Shown here one piece after another: positions 16,556 to 23,981 of a stretch of 64,000 bases of DNA. The first letter of the stretch is position 1, and the number at the start of each line of letters is the position of its first letter. Location: contig NZ_KB903243.1 of the NCBI RefSeq assembly GCF_000379625.1, forward strand, positions 186,105 to 250,104. The letters are read 5' to 3'. A program made the position numbers and the translations under genes. This stretch comes from Actinomycetospora chiangmaiensis DSM 45062 (GTDB taxonomy: Bacteria > Actinomycetota > Actinomycetes > Mycobacteriales > Pseudonocardiaceae). The notes under the pieces are model-generated. The model had not been told where the DNA came from, did no database searches, and worked only from the letters and a program-made list of their open reading frames with translations.

Positions 16556-17017
16556 GTGAACGAACCACGTGACATGGGGCCGGTCGACTACCTCGTCGTC
16601 GAGTTCGCCGACGGCGAGCCGACCGGCGAGGGCCTGCCGCTGCTCGTCGACCTCGTCGACCGCGGCATCATCCGGATCCTCGACCTCGGCTTCGTCCGCC
16701 GTGCCCGCGACGGTGCGGTGGAGGTCGTCGAGCTCACCGACCTCACCGACCTCGCGGGCGGGGACGGCCTCGACGTCTTCCACGGGGTCGCCTCGGGGCT
16801 CCTGGCGCGGGACGACCTGCACGACGCCGGGACGGTCCTCGCGCCGGACACCCTCGCCGCCGTGCTCGTCTACGAGAACCTCTGGGCCGCCCCGCTCGCC
16901 GCGGCACTGCGCCGGAACGGTGCGCAGCTCGTGGCGGGGGGTCGCATCCCGGTCGAGGTCCTGGCGGCGTCGGTCGACGCCGTCGACGCCGTCGACGCCG
17001 TCGACGCCGTCCACTGA
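16556..17017 (+). CDS. DUF6325/DUF1269-like protein
   Basis: A 153-residue cytosolic protein (GTG 16556; ATG 16574 is an alternative). It opens with MGPVDYLVVEFADGEPTGEGLPLLVDLVDRG, the pattern of small actinobacterial DUF6325/DUF1269 proteins, followed by FVRRARDGAVEVVELTDL and a helix rich in Leu/Asp. Function is unknown. The family often sits next to SHOCT proteins, as here (17043-17318). The C-terminus is a four-fold VDA repeat from a 9-bp tandem repeat, suggesting length variation. Confidence 0.7.
   Translation: MNEPRDMGPVDYLVVEFADGEPTGEGLPLLVDLVDRGIIRILDLGFVRRARDGAVEVVELTDLTDLAGGDGLDVFHGVASGLLARDDLHDAGTVLAPDTLAAVLVYENLWAAPLAAALRRNGAQLVAGGRIPVEVLAASVDAVDAVDAVDAVH
16973..17008 (+). repeat. 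Four perfect 9-bp tandem repeats in the DUF6325 coding end
   Basis: The unit GTCGACGCC is repeated four times in frame, encoding (Val-Asp-Ala)4 just before the stop. Perfect identity suggests recent slippage expansion. Confidence 0.9.
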
Positions 17018-17042
17018 TCCGACCAGCTCACGGGAGCGCGCC

Positions 17043-17318
17043 ATGCCAGGACTGCTCCGGGGGATCGCCCGGACCGCCGTCGTCGCCGGGACCGCCACGG
17101 CGGTCTCCAACCGGGTCTCCCGCCGTCAGGCCGGACGCTGGGCCGAGCAGGACGCGTGGGCGGCCGAGCGAGTCGCCCCGGCACCCGCGCCGGCCGCCGC
17201 GCCGCCCGCCGAGGACGACACCGTCGCCCAGCTGCGCCAGCTCGGGGACCTCCGCGACCGCGGCGTGCTGAGCGACGAGGAGTTCGCGGCGGCCAAGCGA
17301 CGGGTCCTCGGCGCCTGA
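17043..17318 (+). CDS. SHOCT-domain small protein
   Basis: A 91-residue protein starting at ATG 17043 behind CGGGAGCG. The N-terminal part is basic (LLRGIARTAVVAGTATAVSNRVSRRQ), there is a Pro/Ala linker, and the C-terminal 30 residues are a SHOCT domain (VAQLRQLGDLRDRGVLSDEEFAAAKRRVLG). SHOCT is a short oligomerisation or binding module of unclear function. It lies between the DUF6325 gene (26 bp upstream) and the ClC gene (17 bp downstream), so the three probably form one transcript. Confidence 0.82.
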   Translation: MPGLLRGIARTAVVAGTATAVSNRVSRRQAGRWAEQDAWAAERVAPAPAPAAAPPAEDDTVAQLRQLGDLRDRGVLSDEEFAAAKRRVLGA

Positions 17319-17334
17319 TCCCGCCGGGGCGGCC

Positions 17335-18786
17335 ATGACCACGGAGCCGGGCGCCGACCCCTCCCCCGACGAGCTGCTGCGCTCGCCGGCCTACCTGCGG
17401 CTCATCCTGTTCGCCGTCCTGCTCGGCATCCCGATCTCGGCCGTCGCCTACCTGTTCCTCGCCCTCACCGCCGTCCTCGCGCGCCTGGTCTACGAGGACC
17501 TGCCGCGGGCGCTCCACCTGACGGACGGCACAGGTCACGCCCCGCTCTGGTGGCCCGTCCCGGTGCTGGCGGCCGGCGGACTGATCGTCGGGAGCACGGT
17601 CCGCTTCCTGCCCGGGTACGGCGGGCGCTCCCCGGCCGCGGGCTTCGGCACCCACGCGCCGCCCACGGCCGTCGCCCTGCCCGGGGTCGCCCTCGCGGCG
17701 GTCGTGACGCTCACGTGCGGCGCCGTCCTCGGGCCCGAGGCGCCCCTGATCGCCCTCGGGGGCGGCCTCGCGGTGCTCGCGACCCGCGTGACCCGTCAGG
17801 AACCGTCGCCGTCGGCCCGCCGCGTGATCGCGGGCACGGGCAGTTTCGCGGCGATCGCCACGCTGCTGGGCTCCCCGCTCCTCGGGGCCTTCCTGCTCAT
17901 GGAGGCCACCGGGGTGGGCGGGGGCATGGTCGGGCCGCTCCTGCTGCCGGGCCTCCTGGCCGCCGGCGTCGGCTCGCTGATCTTCGTCGGGCTCGGGTCG
18001 CTGACCGGCCTCGGTCCGGTGTCGCTGACCCTGCCCGACCTCCCGCCCGACCTCCGACCGGACCTCCCGCAGTTCGGGTGGGCGATCGTGATCGGGGTGG
18101 CCGCCGCACTGCTCGGCACCGCGGTGTCGCGGGTCGCCCGGCGCCTCGCCGACCTCGTCGCGCGGCGGACCGTGGCCCTCACGGTCGCCGTCGGGGTCGT
18201 CGTGGCCCTGCTCGCCGGGCTCTACGGTCTCATCACCGGTCACCCGCCGTCCGACGTGCTCTTCTCGGGCCAGACCGCCCTGCCGTCCCTGCTCACCGGC
18301 GCGGCGACCTTCTCCACCGGGGCGGCCGTGGCGCTGCTGCTGGCCAAGGCCCTCGCCTACGCCCTCTCGCTCGGGGCCTTCCGCGGCGGCCCGATCTTCC
18401 CGGCGATGTTCCTCGGCGCGGCCGGTGGTCTCGCGCTCTCCCGGCTGCCCGGGCTCCCGCTCGTCCCCGCGGTGGCGATGGGCATCGGCGCGATGGCGGT
18501 CGTGATGCTCCGCCTCCCGCTGACCTCGGTCCTGCTGGCGGTCCTGCTGCTCTCGACCGACGCGCTCGCGGTGACGCCGCTCGTCATCGTCGCGGTGGTG
18601 GTGGCCCACCTGACCGCCACGAGGCTGCGTCCGCCGGAGCCGCCCCGGGAGCCGGAGCCGTCGCGGGAGCCGGAGCCGCCGCGGGAGCCGGAGCCGCCGC
18701 GGGAGCCGGAGCCGGAGCCCCGGGAGTCGTCGCTGGCGCCGGAGCCGCCTGCCGCGCCCGCCGACGGGACTCGTACCGGACCATGA
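17335..18786 (+). CDS. ClC-family chloride channel/transporter with repetitive C-terminal tail
   Basis: A 483-residue multi-pass membrane protein of the ClC family. The gating glutamate region is GAVLGPEAPLIALG (E135), the second selectivity region GSPLLGAFLLMEATG, and the third AFRGGPIFPAMFLG, all matching the family signatures GSGIP/GREGP/GxFxP in position. The transmembrane core ends near residue 425. The remainder is a hydrophilic Pro/Glu/Arg tail made from an 18-bp tandem repeat and lies antisense to the YrhK gene over 203 bp. It is probably the last gene of the DUF6325-SHOCT-ClC transcript. Confidence 0.88.
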   Translation: MTTEPGADPSPDELLRSPAYLRLILFAVLLGIPISAVAYLFLALTAVLARLVYEDLPRALHLTDGTGHAPLWWPVPVLAAGGLIVGSTVRFLPGYGGRSPAAGFGTHAPPTAVALPGVALAAVVTLTCGAVLGPEAPLIALGGGLAVLATRVTRQEPSPSARRVIAGTGSFAAIATLLGSPLLGAFLLMEATGVGGGMVGPLLLPGLLAAGVGSLIFVGLGSLTGLGPVSLTLPDLPPDLRPDLPQFGWAIVIGVAAALLGTAVSRVARRLADLVARRTVALTVAVGVVVALLAGLYGLITGHPPSDVLFSGQTALPSLLTGAATFSTGAAVALLLAKALAYALSLGAFRGGPIFPAMFLGAAGGLALSRLPGLPLVPAVAMGIGAMAVVMLRLPLTSVLLAVLLLSTDALAVTPLVIVAVVVAHLTATRLRPPEPPREPEPSREPEPPREPEPPREPEPEPRESSLAPEPPAAPADGTRTGP

Positions 18787-18985
18787 TCTCTCCGAGCACG
18801 CCGATGAGCAGGCCCCACGAGGCGACGACGAAGAGCCAGGTCCCGGCCCGGGTGAGCGCCGGGTACAGGAAGAACAGGCTCCCCACGACGAAGGCCAGGT
18901 TCCCGACCAGCCCGATCAACAGGTGGACCCACGGCAGATCGTGCGCGGTCCGGGAGATGCGACGCAGGTAGAGGAAGAGCAGCAC
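18584..18985 (-). CDS. YrhK-like small membrane protein
   Basis: A 133-residue protein with two membrane helices. The N-terminal 70 residues resemble the YrhK domain (LIGLVGNLAFVVGSLFFLYPAL and GTWLFVVASWGLLIGVLGEIM). The C-terminal half is an Ala/Pro tail lying entirely opposite the ClC Pro/Glu repeat. It starts at GTG 18985 behind GAGGGT. It is downstream of the flavoprotein gene on the same strand, with a terminator-like hairpin between. The membrane part does not overlap ClC, so both genes can be real. The tail may be shorter in practice. Confidence 0.7.
   Translation of the reverse strand: MLLFLYLRRISRTAHDLPWVHLLIGLVGNLAFVVGSLFFLYPALTRAGTWLFVVASWGLLIGVLGEIMVRYESRRRARQAAPAPATTPGAPAPAPAAAPAPAAAPAPATAPAPGAAPADAASWRSGGPPPPRR
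18634..18705. repeat. Four 18-bp tandem repeats read in both directions
   Basis: Four consecutive units of CCGGAGCCGCCGCGGGAG with one or two substitutions. The plus strand reads P-E-P-P-R-E repeats of ClC, and the minus strand reads the Ala/Pro tail of the YrhK protein. Confidence 0.9.
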
Positions 18986-19023
18986 GGTCCGGGACCCTCA
19001 CCCGTCGGTGCGCCGCCGGCCCT

Positions 19024-19040
19024 CACCCGCAACGGGTGAC
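19024..19040 (-). terminator. Hairpin after the flavoprotein gene
   Basis: TCACCCG-CAA-CGGGTGA, 7-bp perfect stem with a 3-nt loop starting 13 bp past the flavoprotein stop on the minus strand. No T-run. Confidence 0.45.
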
Positions 19041-19052
19041 TCCGGCGGCCGG

Positions 19053-20315
19053 TCAGCCCGCGGCGGCCTTCCTCGCCGCGCGCTCTCGGCGCTCCTCGGC
19101 CTTCTCCAGGCCCTCCGACCAGCTCGCCCGGTGGAGGATGAGGCGGCGGTACTGCATCACCTCGGCGCGCTTGTCGACGGCGAGCGCCCCGACGAGCCGG
19201 TCGCCGCTGCGGTAGAGCGCGACGAACGCGCCGTCGTCCTCGGAGCCCAGGACGATCTCCGTCTCGACCGGCGGCCGGCCGTCGTCGACCCGCGAGACCC
19301 CGACGAACTGGATGCGGCTGGAGTACCAGTCCGACCAGAAGTACGGGACGGTCTCGTAGGACTTCGCCGACTCCGGGTCGACGGCGTTGCGCGCGGCCAG
19401 GGCACCCTGCTCCGACGCCGACGTCCAGTGCTCGAGGCGCATCGGGGAGCTCAGCACGTCGTCGAACAGCGCGTTCGGCCAGCGCGCGACGTCCCCGGCC
19501 ACGTAGACGCCCGGCGCCGCCGCCAACGTCGCGTCGGCGACGATCCCGTCGTCGACCGTCAGCGACGACGACTCCAGCCACCCGGTGTTCGGCGCCGCCC
19601 CGATCCCCACGACGAGGACGTCGGTCGGGATCTCCGTGCCGTCGGCGAGGACGACCGACTCGACGTGCCCCTCCCCGGTGATCCGCTCGACCGACACCCC
19701 GGTGAGCACCGTCGTGCCGTGCCGCTCGTGGATGGCGGTCAGCGCCCGGCCCATCCGCTCCCCGACGCCGCGCACCAGCGGCACCGGCAGCGCCTCGACG
19801 ATCGTGACCTCGAGACCCCGCGTACGCGCGACGGCCGCGATCTCCGAGCCGATGAAGCCCGCCCCGATCACCGTCACCCGCGGCGTGCCGGTCCACAGCA
19901 GCTCCCGCAGGTGCCGCGAGTCGTCGAGGGTCCGCAGCGTCACCACGCCGGCCAGGTCCGGGCGGCACACCGACGCCGGGAGCGCCCGGGCGTCCGCCCC
20001 GGTCGCGATGACCAGCCCGGAGTAGCCGACGTCGCGCCCGTCGACGGTCACGGTCCGGTTCCCGACGTCGAGCGCCTCCGCCGGCGCCCCCAGCAGGAGC
20101 TCGACGTCGAGCTCGGCGAGCTTCTCCCGCTCGCGGTAGGTGGGGTCGCGCGGGTCCTCGTCGCCGAGGTGCTCCTTCGACAGGGGCGGCCGGTCGTAGG
20201 GCAGGTGCTCCTCCGCGCCGACCAGGGCGATCGACCCCGCGAAACCGTCGTTGCGCACGGCCTCGACCGCCCGCAGCCCCGCCAGCGACGCTCCCACCAC
20301 CACCAGATCGGCCAT
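19053..20315 (-). CDS. FAD-dependent ferredoxin/rubredoxin-reductase-type oxidoreductase
   Basis: A 420-residue flavoprotein of the rhodocoxin/putidaredoxin reductase type. It moves electrons from NAD(P)H through FAD to a small redox protein. The FAD-binding GxGxxG-like loop is VVVGASLAGLRAVEAVR, with the downstream PYDRPPLSKEHL signature. The NAD loop is VTVIGAGFIGSEIAAVAR (about 148-165), and the second FAD motif is GVYVAGDVARWP. The C-terminal reductase domain follows (VPYFWSDWYSSRIQFVG). No ferredoxin or cytochrome P450 gene is adjacent, so the partner is unknown. Confidence 0.9.
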   Translation of the reverse strand: MADLVVVGASLAGLRAVEAVRNDGFAGSIALVGAEEHLPYDRPPLSKEHLGDEDPRDPTYREREKLAELDVELLLGAPAEALDVGNRTVTVDGRDVGYSGLVIATGADARALPASVCRPDLAGVVTLRTLDDSRHLRELLWTGTPRVTVIGAGFIGSEIAAVARTRGLEVTIVEALPVPLVRGVGERMGRALTAIHERHGTTVLTGVSVERITGEGHVESVVLADGTEIPTDVLVVGIGAAPNTGWLESSSLTVDDGIVADATLAAAPGVYVAGDVARWPNALFDDVLSSPMRLEHWTSASEQGALAARNAVDPESAKSYETVPYFWSDWYSSRIQFVGVSRVDDGRPPVETEIVLGSEDDGAFVALYRSGDRLVGALAVDKRAEVMQYRRLILHRASWSEGLEKAEERRERAARKAAAG

Positions 20316-20473
20316 GTCCCGAGCGTAACGACCGTAACTCTGGCTATGGCACCCTCGTCGGCCGCACGACGATCATCCCTTCGGGGGAGTGCGCTAACAC
20401 GGCCGGCCCAGCGGAGCGATCTCGACAGCACAACGGTTCGACGCCGGGGTTCGAACGAGGTCGGGGGGTCGCG

Positions 20474-21088
20474 ATGCGGATGACCAGGGTCGGGATGGCC
20501 GGGTCGGCGGTCGCCGTGCTGGGCGCCATCGGTGTGACGGCAGGGCTGGCGCTCCCCGACGTCGGCGCGGACCGGCCGGCCGCCGTCGCGACACCGGTCG
20601 CGTCGGTCGCGGCCCCGGTCGTGCACCCGGTCACCGCGGGCGTCACAACGCTGCCGGCCTCGACCACCACGCGACCCACCACAACGCCGACCACCACGAG
20701 GACCACCCGCACCACGGCCACGAGCGACCCGTCGTCGGGAATGCCCTGCTCGATCACCGGCGACGGCGCGTGCGTCTCGCTCTCGGCGAAGCGGGCCTGG
20801 CTGGTGCAGGACGGGCAGGTCGTCCGGAGCGCCCCGATCACCAGCGGACGTCCCGGGGAGCGCACCCCGACCGGCACCTTCCACGTGACGTGGAAGGACG
20901 CGAACCACCTGTCGAGCGAGTTCAACGACGCGCCGATGCCGTGGTCGGTGTTCTTCAACGGCGGGATCGCCTTCCACACCGGGAGCCTGTCGCGGCAGTC
21001 GGCGGGGTGCATCCACCTGTCCGACGCCGTCGCCCGGCAGTTCTTCCGCACGCTCGCCGTCGGGGACACCGTCGTCGTCGTGCGGTAG
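20474..21088 (+). CDS. Secreted YkuD-like L,D-transpeptidase domain protein (second copy)
   Basis: A 204-residue exported protein. The signal-peptide-like N-terminus (MAGSAVAVLGAIGVTAGLAL) is followed by a Thr/Pro-rich spacer (about residues 55-85, many TT and TR pairs) typical of cell-wall proteins. The catalytic domain has ERTPTGTFHV, histidine in IAFHTGSLS, and the nucleophile C179 in SAGCIHL. As in the protein at 7172-7684, His replaces the usual Arg after the Cys. GAGGTCGGGGGG precedes ATG 20474. A strong terminator follows. It probably acts in peptidoglycan 3-3 cross-linking or an unidentified wall acyl transfer. Confidence 0.82.
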   Translation: MRMTRVGMAGSAVAVLGAIGVTAGLALPDVGADRPAAVATPVASVAAPVVHPVTAGVTTLPASTTTRPTTTPTTTRTTRTTATSDPSSGMPCSITGDGACVSLSAKRAWLVQDGQVVRSAPITSGRPGERTPTGTFHVTWKDANHLSSEFNDAPMPWSVFFNGGIAFHTGSLSRQSAGCIHLSDAVARQFFRTLAVGDTVVVVR

Positions 21089-21099
21089 CCGGGAGCGAG

Positions 21100-21136
21100 G
21101 TGACCCGGCGCCTCGTGGGGCGAGGCGCCGGGTCAC
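21100..21136 (+). terminator. Strong hairpin terminator after the second L,D-transpeptidase gene
   Basis: A perfect 16-bp stem: GTGACCCGGCGCCTCG (21100-21115) with CGAGGCGCCGGGTCAC (21121-21136), loop TGGGG. It starts 11 bp past the stop codon. Without a T-run it fits the actinobacterial type. Confidence 0.75.
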
Positions 21137-21346
21137 ATCCAGGGACCGTTCGGGGTAGTCCCCGACGAGTGGGACGCGGGCCAGCTGGGGAACGAAACGC
21201 CACGCCGTGCTCGTCACCCTCCGTCTCCGGAGAGATGTCCTGCCCAACGCGGGTCCCCACGGCTCGTGACGCGTCCACGCCGTGCCGTACACGGTGGGGT
21301 GGAACGTCCGGATCGGGGTGTGAAACGCGTCGTTAGGGTTCTCCAC

Positions 21347-22033
21347 GTGAGCTCGCAGCGTCCTCTCGCCCTGGTCACGGGTGCCTCGCGCGGTATCGGT
21401 GCGGCCGTCGCGACGGCCCTCGCGCCCACCCACGACCTCCTCCTCGGCGGCCGGGACGCGGCGGCCCTCGGTGGGGTCGCGGCCCGACTGGGTGACCGCG
21501 CGCTGCCGTGGCCGGTCGACCTCACCGACCCCGAGGCCCTGGCCGGGGCCACCGAGCGCATCGACGAGCTCGACGTGCTGGTGCACTCGGCAGGCGTCGG
21601 GCTGCTCGGGACGGTCGCCGAGCTCGACGTCACCACCTGGCGCCGGCAGTTCGAGGTGAACGTGGTCGCGGTGGCGGAGCTGACGCGGCTGCTGCTCCCG
21701 GCGCTGCGCGCGGCCCGCGGCACCGTCGTCTGCCTCAACTCCGGCGCGGGCCTCGCCGCCCGACCCGGGTGGGGCTCGTACGCGGCGTCGAAGTTCGCGC
21801 TTCGGGCCTTCGCCGACGCGCTGCGCGGGGAGGAACCGGCCCTGCGCGTGTGCTCGGTGCACCCCGGGCGGGTGGACACCGACATGCAGCGCGGTGTCGT
21901 CGCCCACGAGGGCGGCACCTACGACGGCTCGACGTACCTGCGCCCGGAGTCGGTGGCGGCGGTGGTGCTCGCGGCGGTCATGGCCGGTCGCGACGCGCAC
22001 CTCACGGACCTGGTCGTGCGGCCGACGGGTTGA
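21347..22033 (+). CDS. Short-chain dehydrogenase/reductase
   Basis: A 228-residue classical SDR. The cofactor loop is TGASRGIG at residues 11-18. The strand-4 motif is replaced by LVHSAGVG (usually NNAG), the catalytic serine is in CLNSGAG, and Y-x3-K is in YAASK. LLLGGRD after strand 2 suggests NADPH preference. The start is GTG 21347, since the longer frame adds non-family sequence. An acyl-CoA dehydrogenase gene follows after 83 bp on the same strand. The substrate is unknown. Confidence 0.85.
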   Translation: MSSQRPLALVTGASRGIGAAVATALAPTHDLLLGGRDAAALGGVAARLGDRALPWPVDLTDPEALAGATERIDELDVLVHSAGVGLLGTVAELDVTTWRRQFEVNVVAVAELTRLLLPALRAARGTVVCLNSGAGLAARPGWGSYAASKFALRAFADALRGEEPALRVCSVHPGRVDTDMQRGVVAHEGGTYDGSTYLRPESVAAVVLAAVMAGRDAHLTDLVVRPTG

Positions 22034-22116
22034 GCACAGCGGAGCTCGACCACGCAGACGGGTTGAGCAGGGGCGAGAATGCCCCGGACACCGTCGTTCT
22101 CCAGGAGGCCTCCGCC

Positions 22117-23274
22117 GTGGACCCGTCCGACTTCGCCGACGTCCTGACCTCGGTCCGAGAGTTCGTCCGCGAGCAGGTCGTCCCCCGGGAGGACGAGATC
22201 GAGGCGACCGACGAGGTCCCCGCCGAGCTCCGTGAGGCGTGCAAGGCGATGGGCCTCTACGGCTTCGCGATCCCCGAGGAGCACGGCGGGATCGGCCTGT
22301 CGATGGCCGAGGAGGTCGAGCTCGCGATGGAGCTCGGCTGGACGACGCCGTCGCTGCGCTCGCTGTTCGGCACCAACAACGGCATCGCCGGGCAGGTGCT
22401 GCTCACCGGCGGCTCGCCCGAGCAGCAGAAGGAGTGGCTGCCACGGCTCGCGTCCGGCGAGGTGGTCGCCTCGTTCGCGCTGACCGAGCCCGACGCCGGG
22501 TCCGACCCGTCGTCGCTCACGACCAAGGCGGTCCGTGACGGGGACTCCTGGGTCCTCAGCGGCGCGAAGCGCTGGATCACCAACGCGCCCTTCGCCGACG
22601 TCCTCATGGTGTTCGCCCGCACCGACCCCGACGCCTCGCCGGCCCGCGGCATCTCCACGTTCCTCGTCCCGACCTCGTCGGCCGGGATCAGCTTCTCCGA
22701 GCACGACGCGAAGATGGGCCAGCGCGGTTCCTGGACCTGCGAGGTCTACCTCGACGACGTCCGGGTGCCGGCGGAGAACCTGGTCGGCGGCGAGGAGGGC
22801 CTGCACCGCGGGTACGTCACGGCGCTCAAGTGCCTCGCGCACGGCCGGCTGCACATCGCCGCGCTCTGCATGGGCATGGCCGCGCGGCTCGTCCACGAGA
22901 CGGTCGAGTTCGCCACCCAGCGCGAGCAGGGCGGGCACGCCATCGCCACCTACCAGCTCGTGCAGGGCCTCGTCGCCGACTCCGTGACCGACTGGCACGC
23001 CGGCCGCGCCCTCGTCCGCGAGGCGGCCAAGGCCTACGACGACGGCTCCGACAAGGTCACCGGCCCCTCCACCGCGAAGTACTTCTGCTCCGAGGCGGTG
23101 GGGCGGATCGCCGACCGCGCCGTGCAGGTCCACGGCGGCTCGGGCTACATGCGCGGCGTGCCGGTCGAGCGCATCTACCGCGACGTGCGCCTCTTCCGCA
23201 TCTACGAGGGCACGAGTCAGATCCAGCAGGTCATCATCGCCCGCGGCGCCCTGGGCAAGGCCGCGCGTTCCTGA
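22117..23274 (+). CDS. Acyl-CoA dehydrogenase
   Basis: A 385-residue FAD acyl-CoA dehydrogenase starting at GTG 22117, 8 nt behind a CAGGAGG ribosome site. The N-terminal domain includes LREACKAMGLYGFAIPEEHGGIGL, the middle domain FALTEPDAGSDPSSLTT and KRWITNAPFADVLMVFART. The catalytic base is E364 in RIYEGTSQIQQ, as in medium- and short-chain enzymes, unlike the enzyme at 3975-5111. HGGSGYMRGVPVERIYRDVR is present before it. It probably feeds beta-oxidation. The substrate is not determined. Confidence 0.92.
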   Translation: MDPSDFADVLTSVREFVREQVVPREDEIEATDEVPAELREACKAMGLYGFAIPEEHGGIGLSMAEEVELAMELGWTTPSLRSLFGTNNGIAGQVLLTGGSPEQQKEWLPRLASGEVVASFALTEPDAGSDPSSLTTKAVRDGDSWVLSGAKRWITNAPFADVLMVFARTDPDASPARGISTFLVPTSSAGISFSEHDAKMGQRGSWTCEVYLDDVRVPAENLVGGEEGLHRGYVTALKCLAHGRLHIAALCMGMAARLVHETVEFATQREQGGHAIATYQLVQGLVADSVTDWHAGRALVREAAKAYDDGSDKVTGPSTAKYFCSEAVGRIADRAVQVHGGSGYMRGVPVERIYRDVRLFRIYEGTSQIQQVIIARGALGKAARS

Positions 23275-23346
23275 CGACGGGTGCGGCCGGGGTGGTGCGC
23301 GTCCCGCACCCACTCCGGCCGCCCAGCCGCCGGCCCACGCGACCCC

Positions 23347-23468
23347 TGCGCGTGGCGCAAACACTCTGGCGACCCAACGAGCGACCCACCTGACCTCTGC
23401 GCGTGGCGCACACACTCTGGCGACCCAACGAGCGACCCACCGGACCTCTGCGCGTGGCGCACACAACT
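23347..23468. repeat. Direct repeat array A, 51-bp unit, about 3 copies
   Basis: The phrase TGCGCGTGGCGCA recurs at 23347, 23398 and 23449, giving a 51-bp unit. The first two units are almost identical, the third breaks off after about 20 bp, and a weaker copy precedes the first. Read on the minus strand the units carry TGTGTGCGCC-A-CGCGCA, which is also the core of array B in the opposite direction. Confidence 0.85.
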
Positions 23469-23981
23469 CGACCGGGCCGTCGCACTCCTTGGCCGCGTCG
23501 CCGCCTCCCGGGTGCACCCTGTCTCGGTGACCCGCGGCGCTTCGGACGTGTTGTCACGACGAATCACAACGACAGGGCGTCGGGACGACCGCCGGAACCC
23601 GCGACAGGGCCGGCGAAAGGTGTGTCCGACGCAGGAGTCACGGCGGCCGGGTCATGGCGAAGCCGAACTGTGTGCGCCCCGCGCCGGACTGGCCGCGGCC
23701 GGGTCATGGCGGGGCCGAGCTGTGTGCGCGGCGCGCAGGAGCCGCCCTGGCCGTGCTCTGGCGGGGCCGAGCTGTGTGCGCGGCGCGCAGGAGCCGCCCT
23801 GGCCGTGCTCTGGCGGGGCCGAGCTGTGTGCGCCCCGCGCACCAGTCACCACGACCCAGCCACGGCCGGGCCGAGAGTGGGCGCAGCACGCGGCGGCGAA
23901 CCGGGCCCCACCCGCCGTCGAGAACGTGGCGTTCCTGCCACTGGACGACAGCAACGACGCTTCGCTGCCACGAACGTGGAG
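23469..23981. other. Gene-free repetitive interval between convergent genes
   Basis: Together with array A this is a 707-bp stretch between an acyl-CoA dehydrogenase gene (ends 23274) and a convergent monooxygenase gene (ends 23982). I see no credible coding frame: open frames here are antisense or repeat-derived. It contains repeat array B and degenerate single copies of the same core around 23600 and 23870. Confidence 0.6.
23655..23842. repeat. Direct repeat array B, 52-bp unit, about 4 copies, inverted relative to array A
   Basis: TGGCG-(A/G)-(A/G)-GCCGA-(A/G)-CTGTGTGCG recurs at 23655, 23707, 23759 and 23811, exactly 52 bp apart. Copies 2 and 3 are identical over the full unit. The core TGTGTGCGCC-C-CGCGCA matches the reverse complement of array A. 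Confidence 0.88.

Noticed and set aside
23347-23842. CRISPR array
   Set aside because: The repeats are contiguous 51-52-bp units without variable spacers, in two opposite orientations, and no cas gene is nearby.
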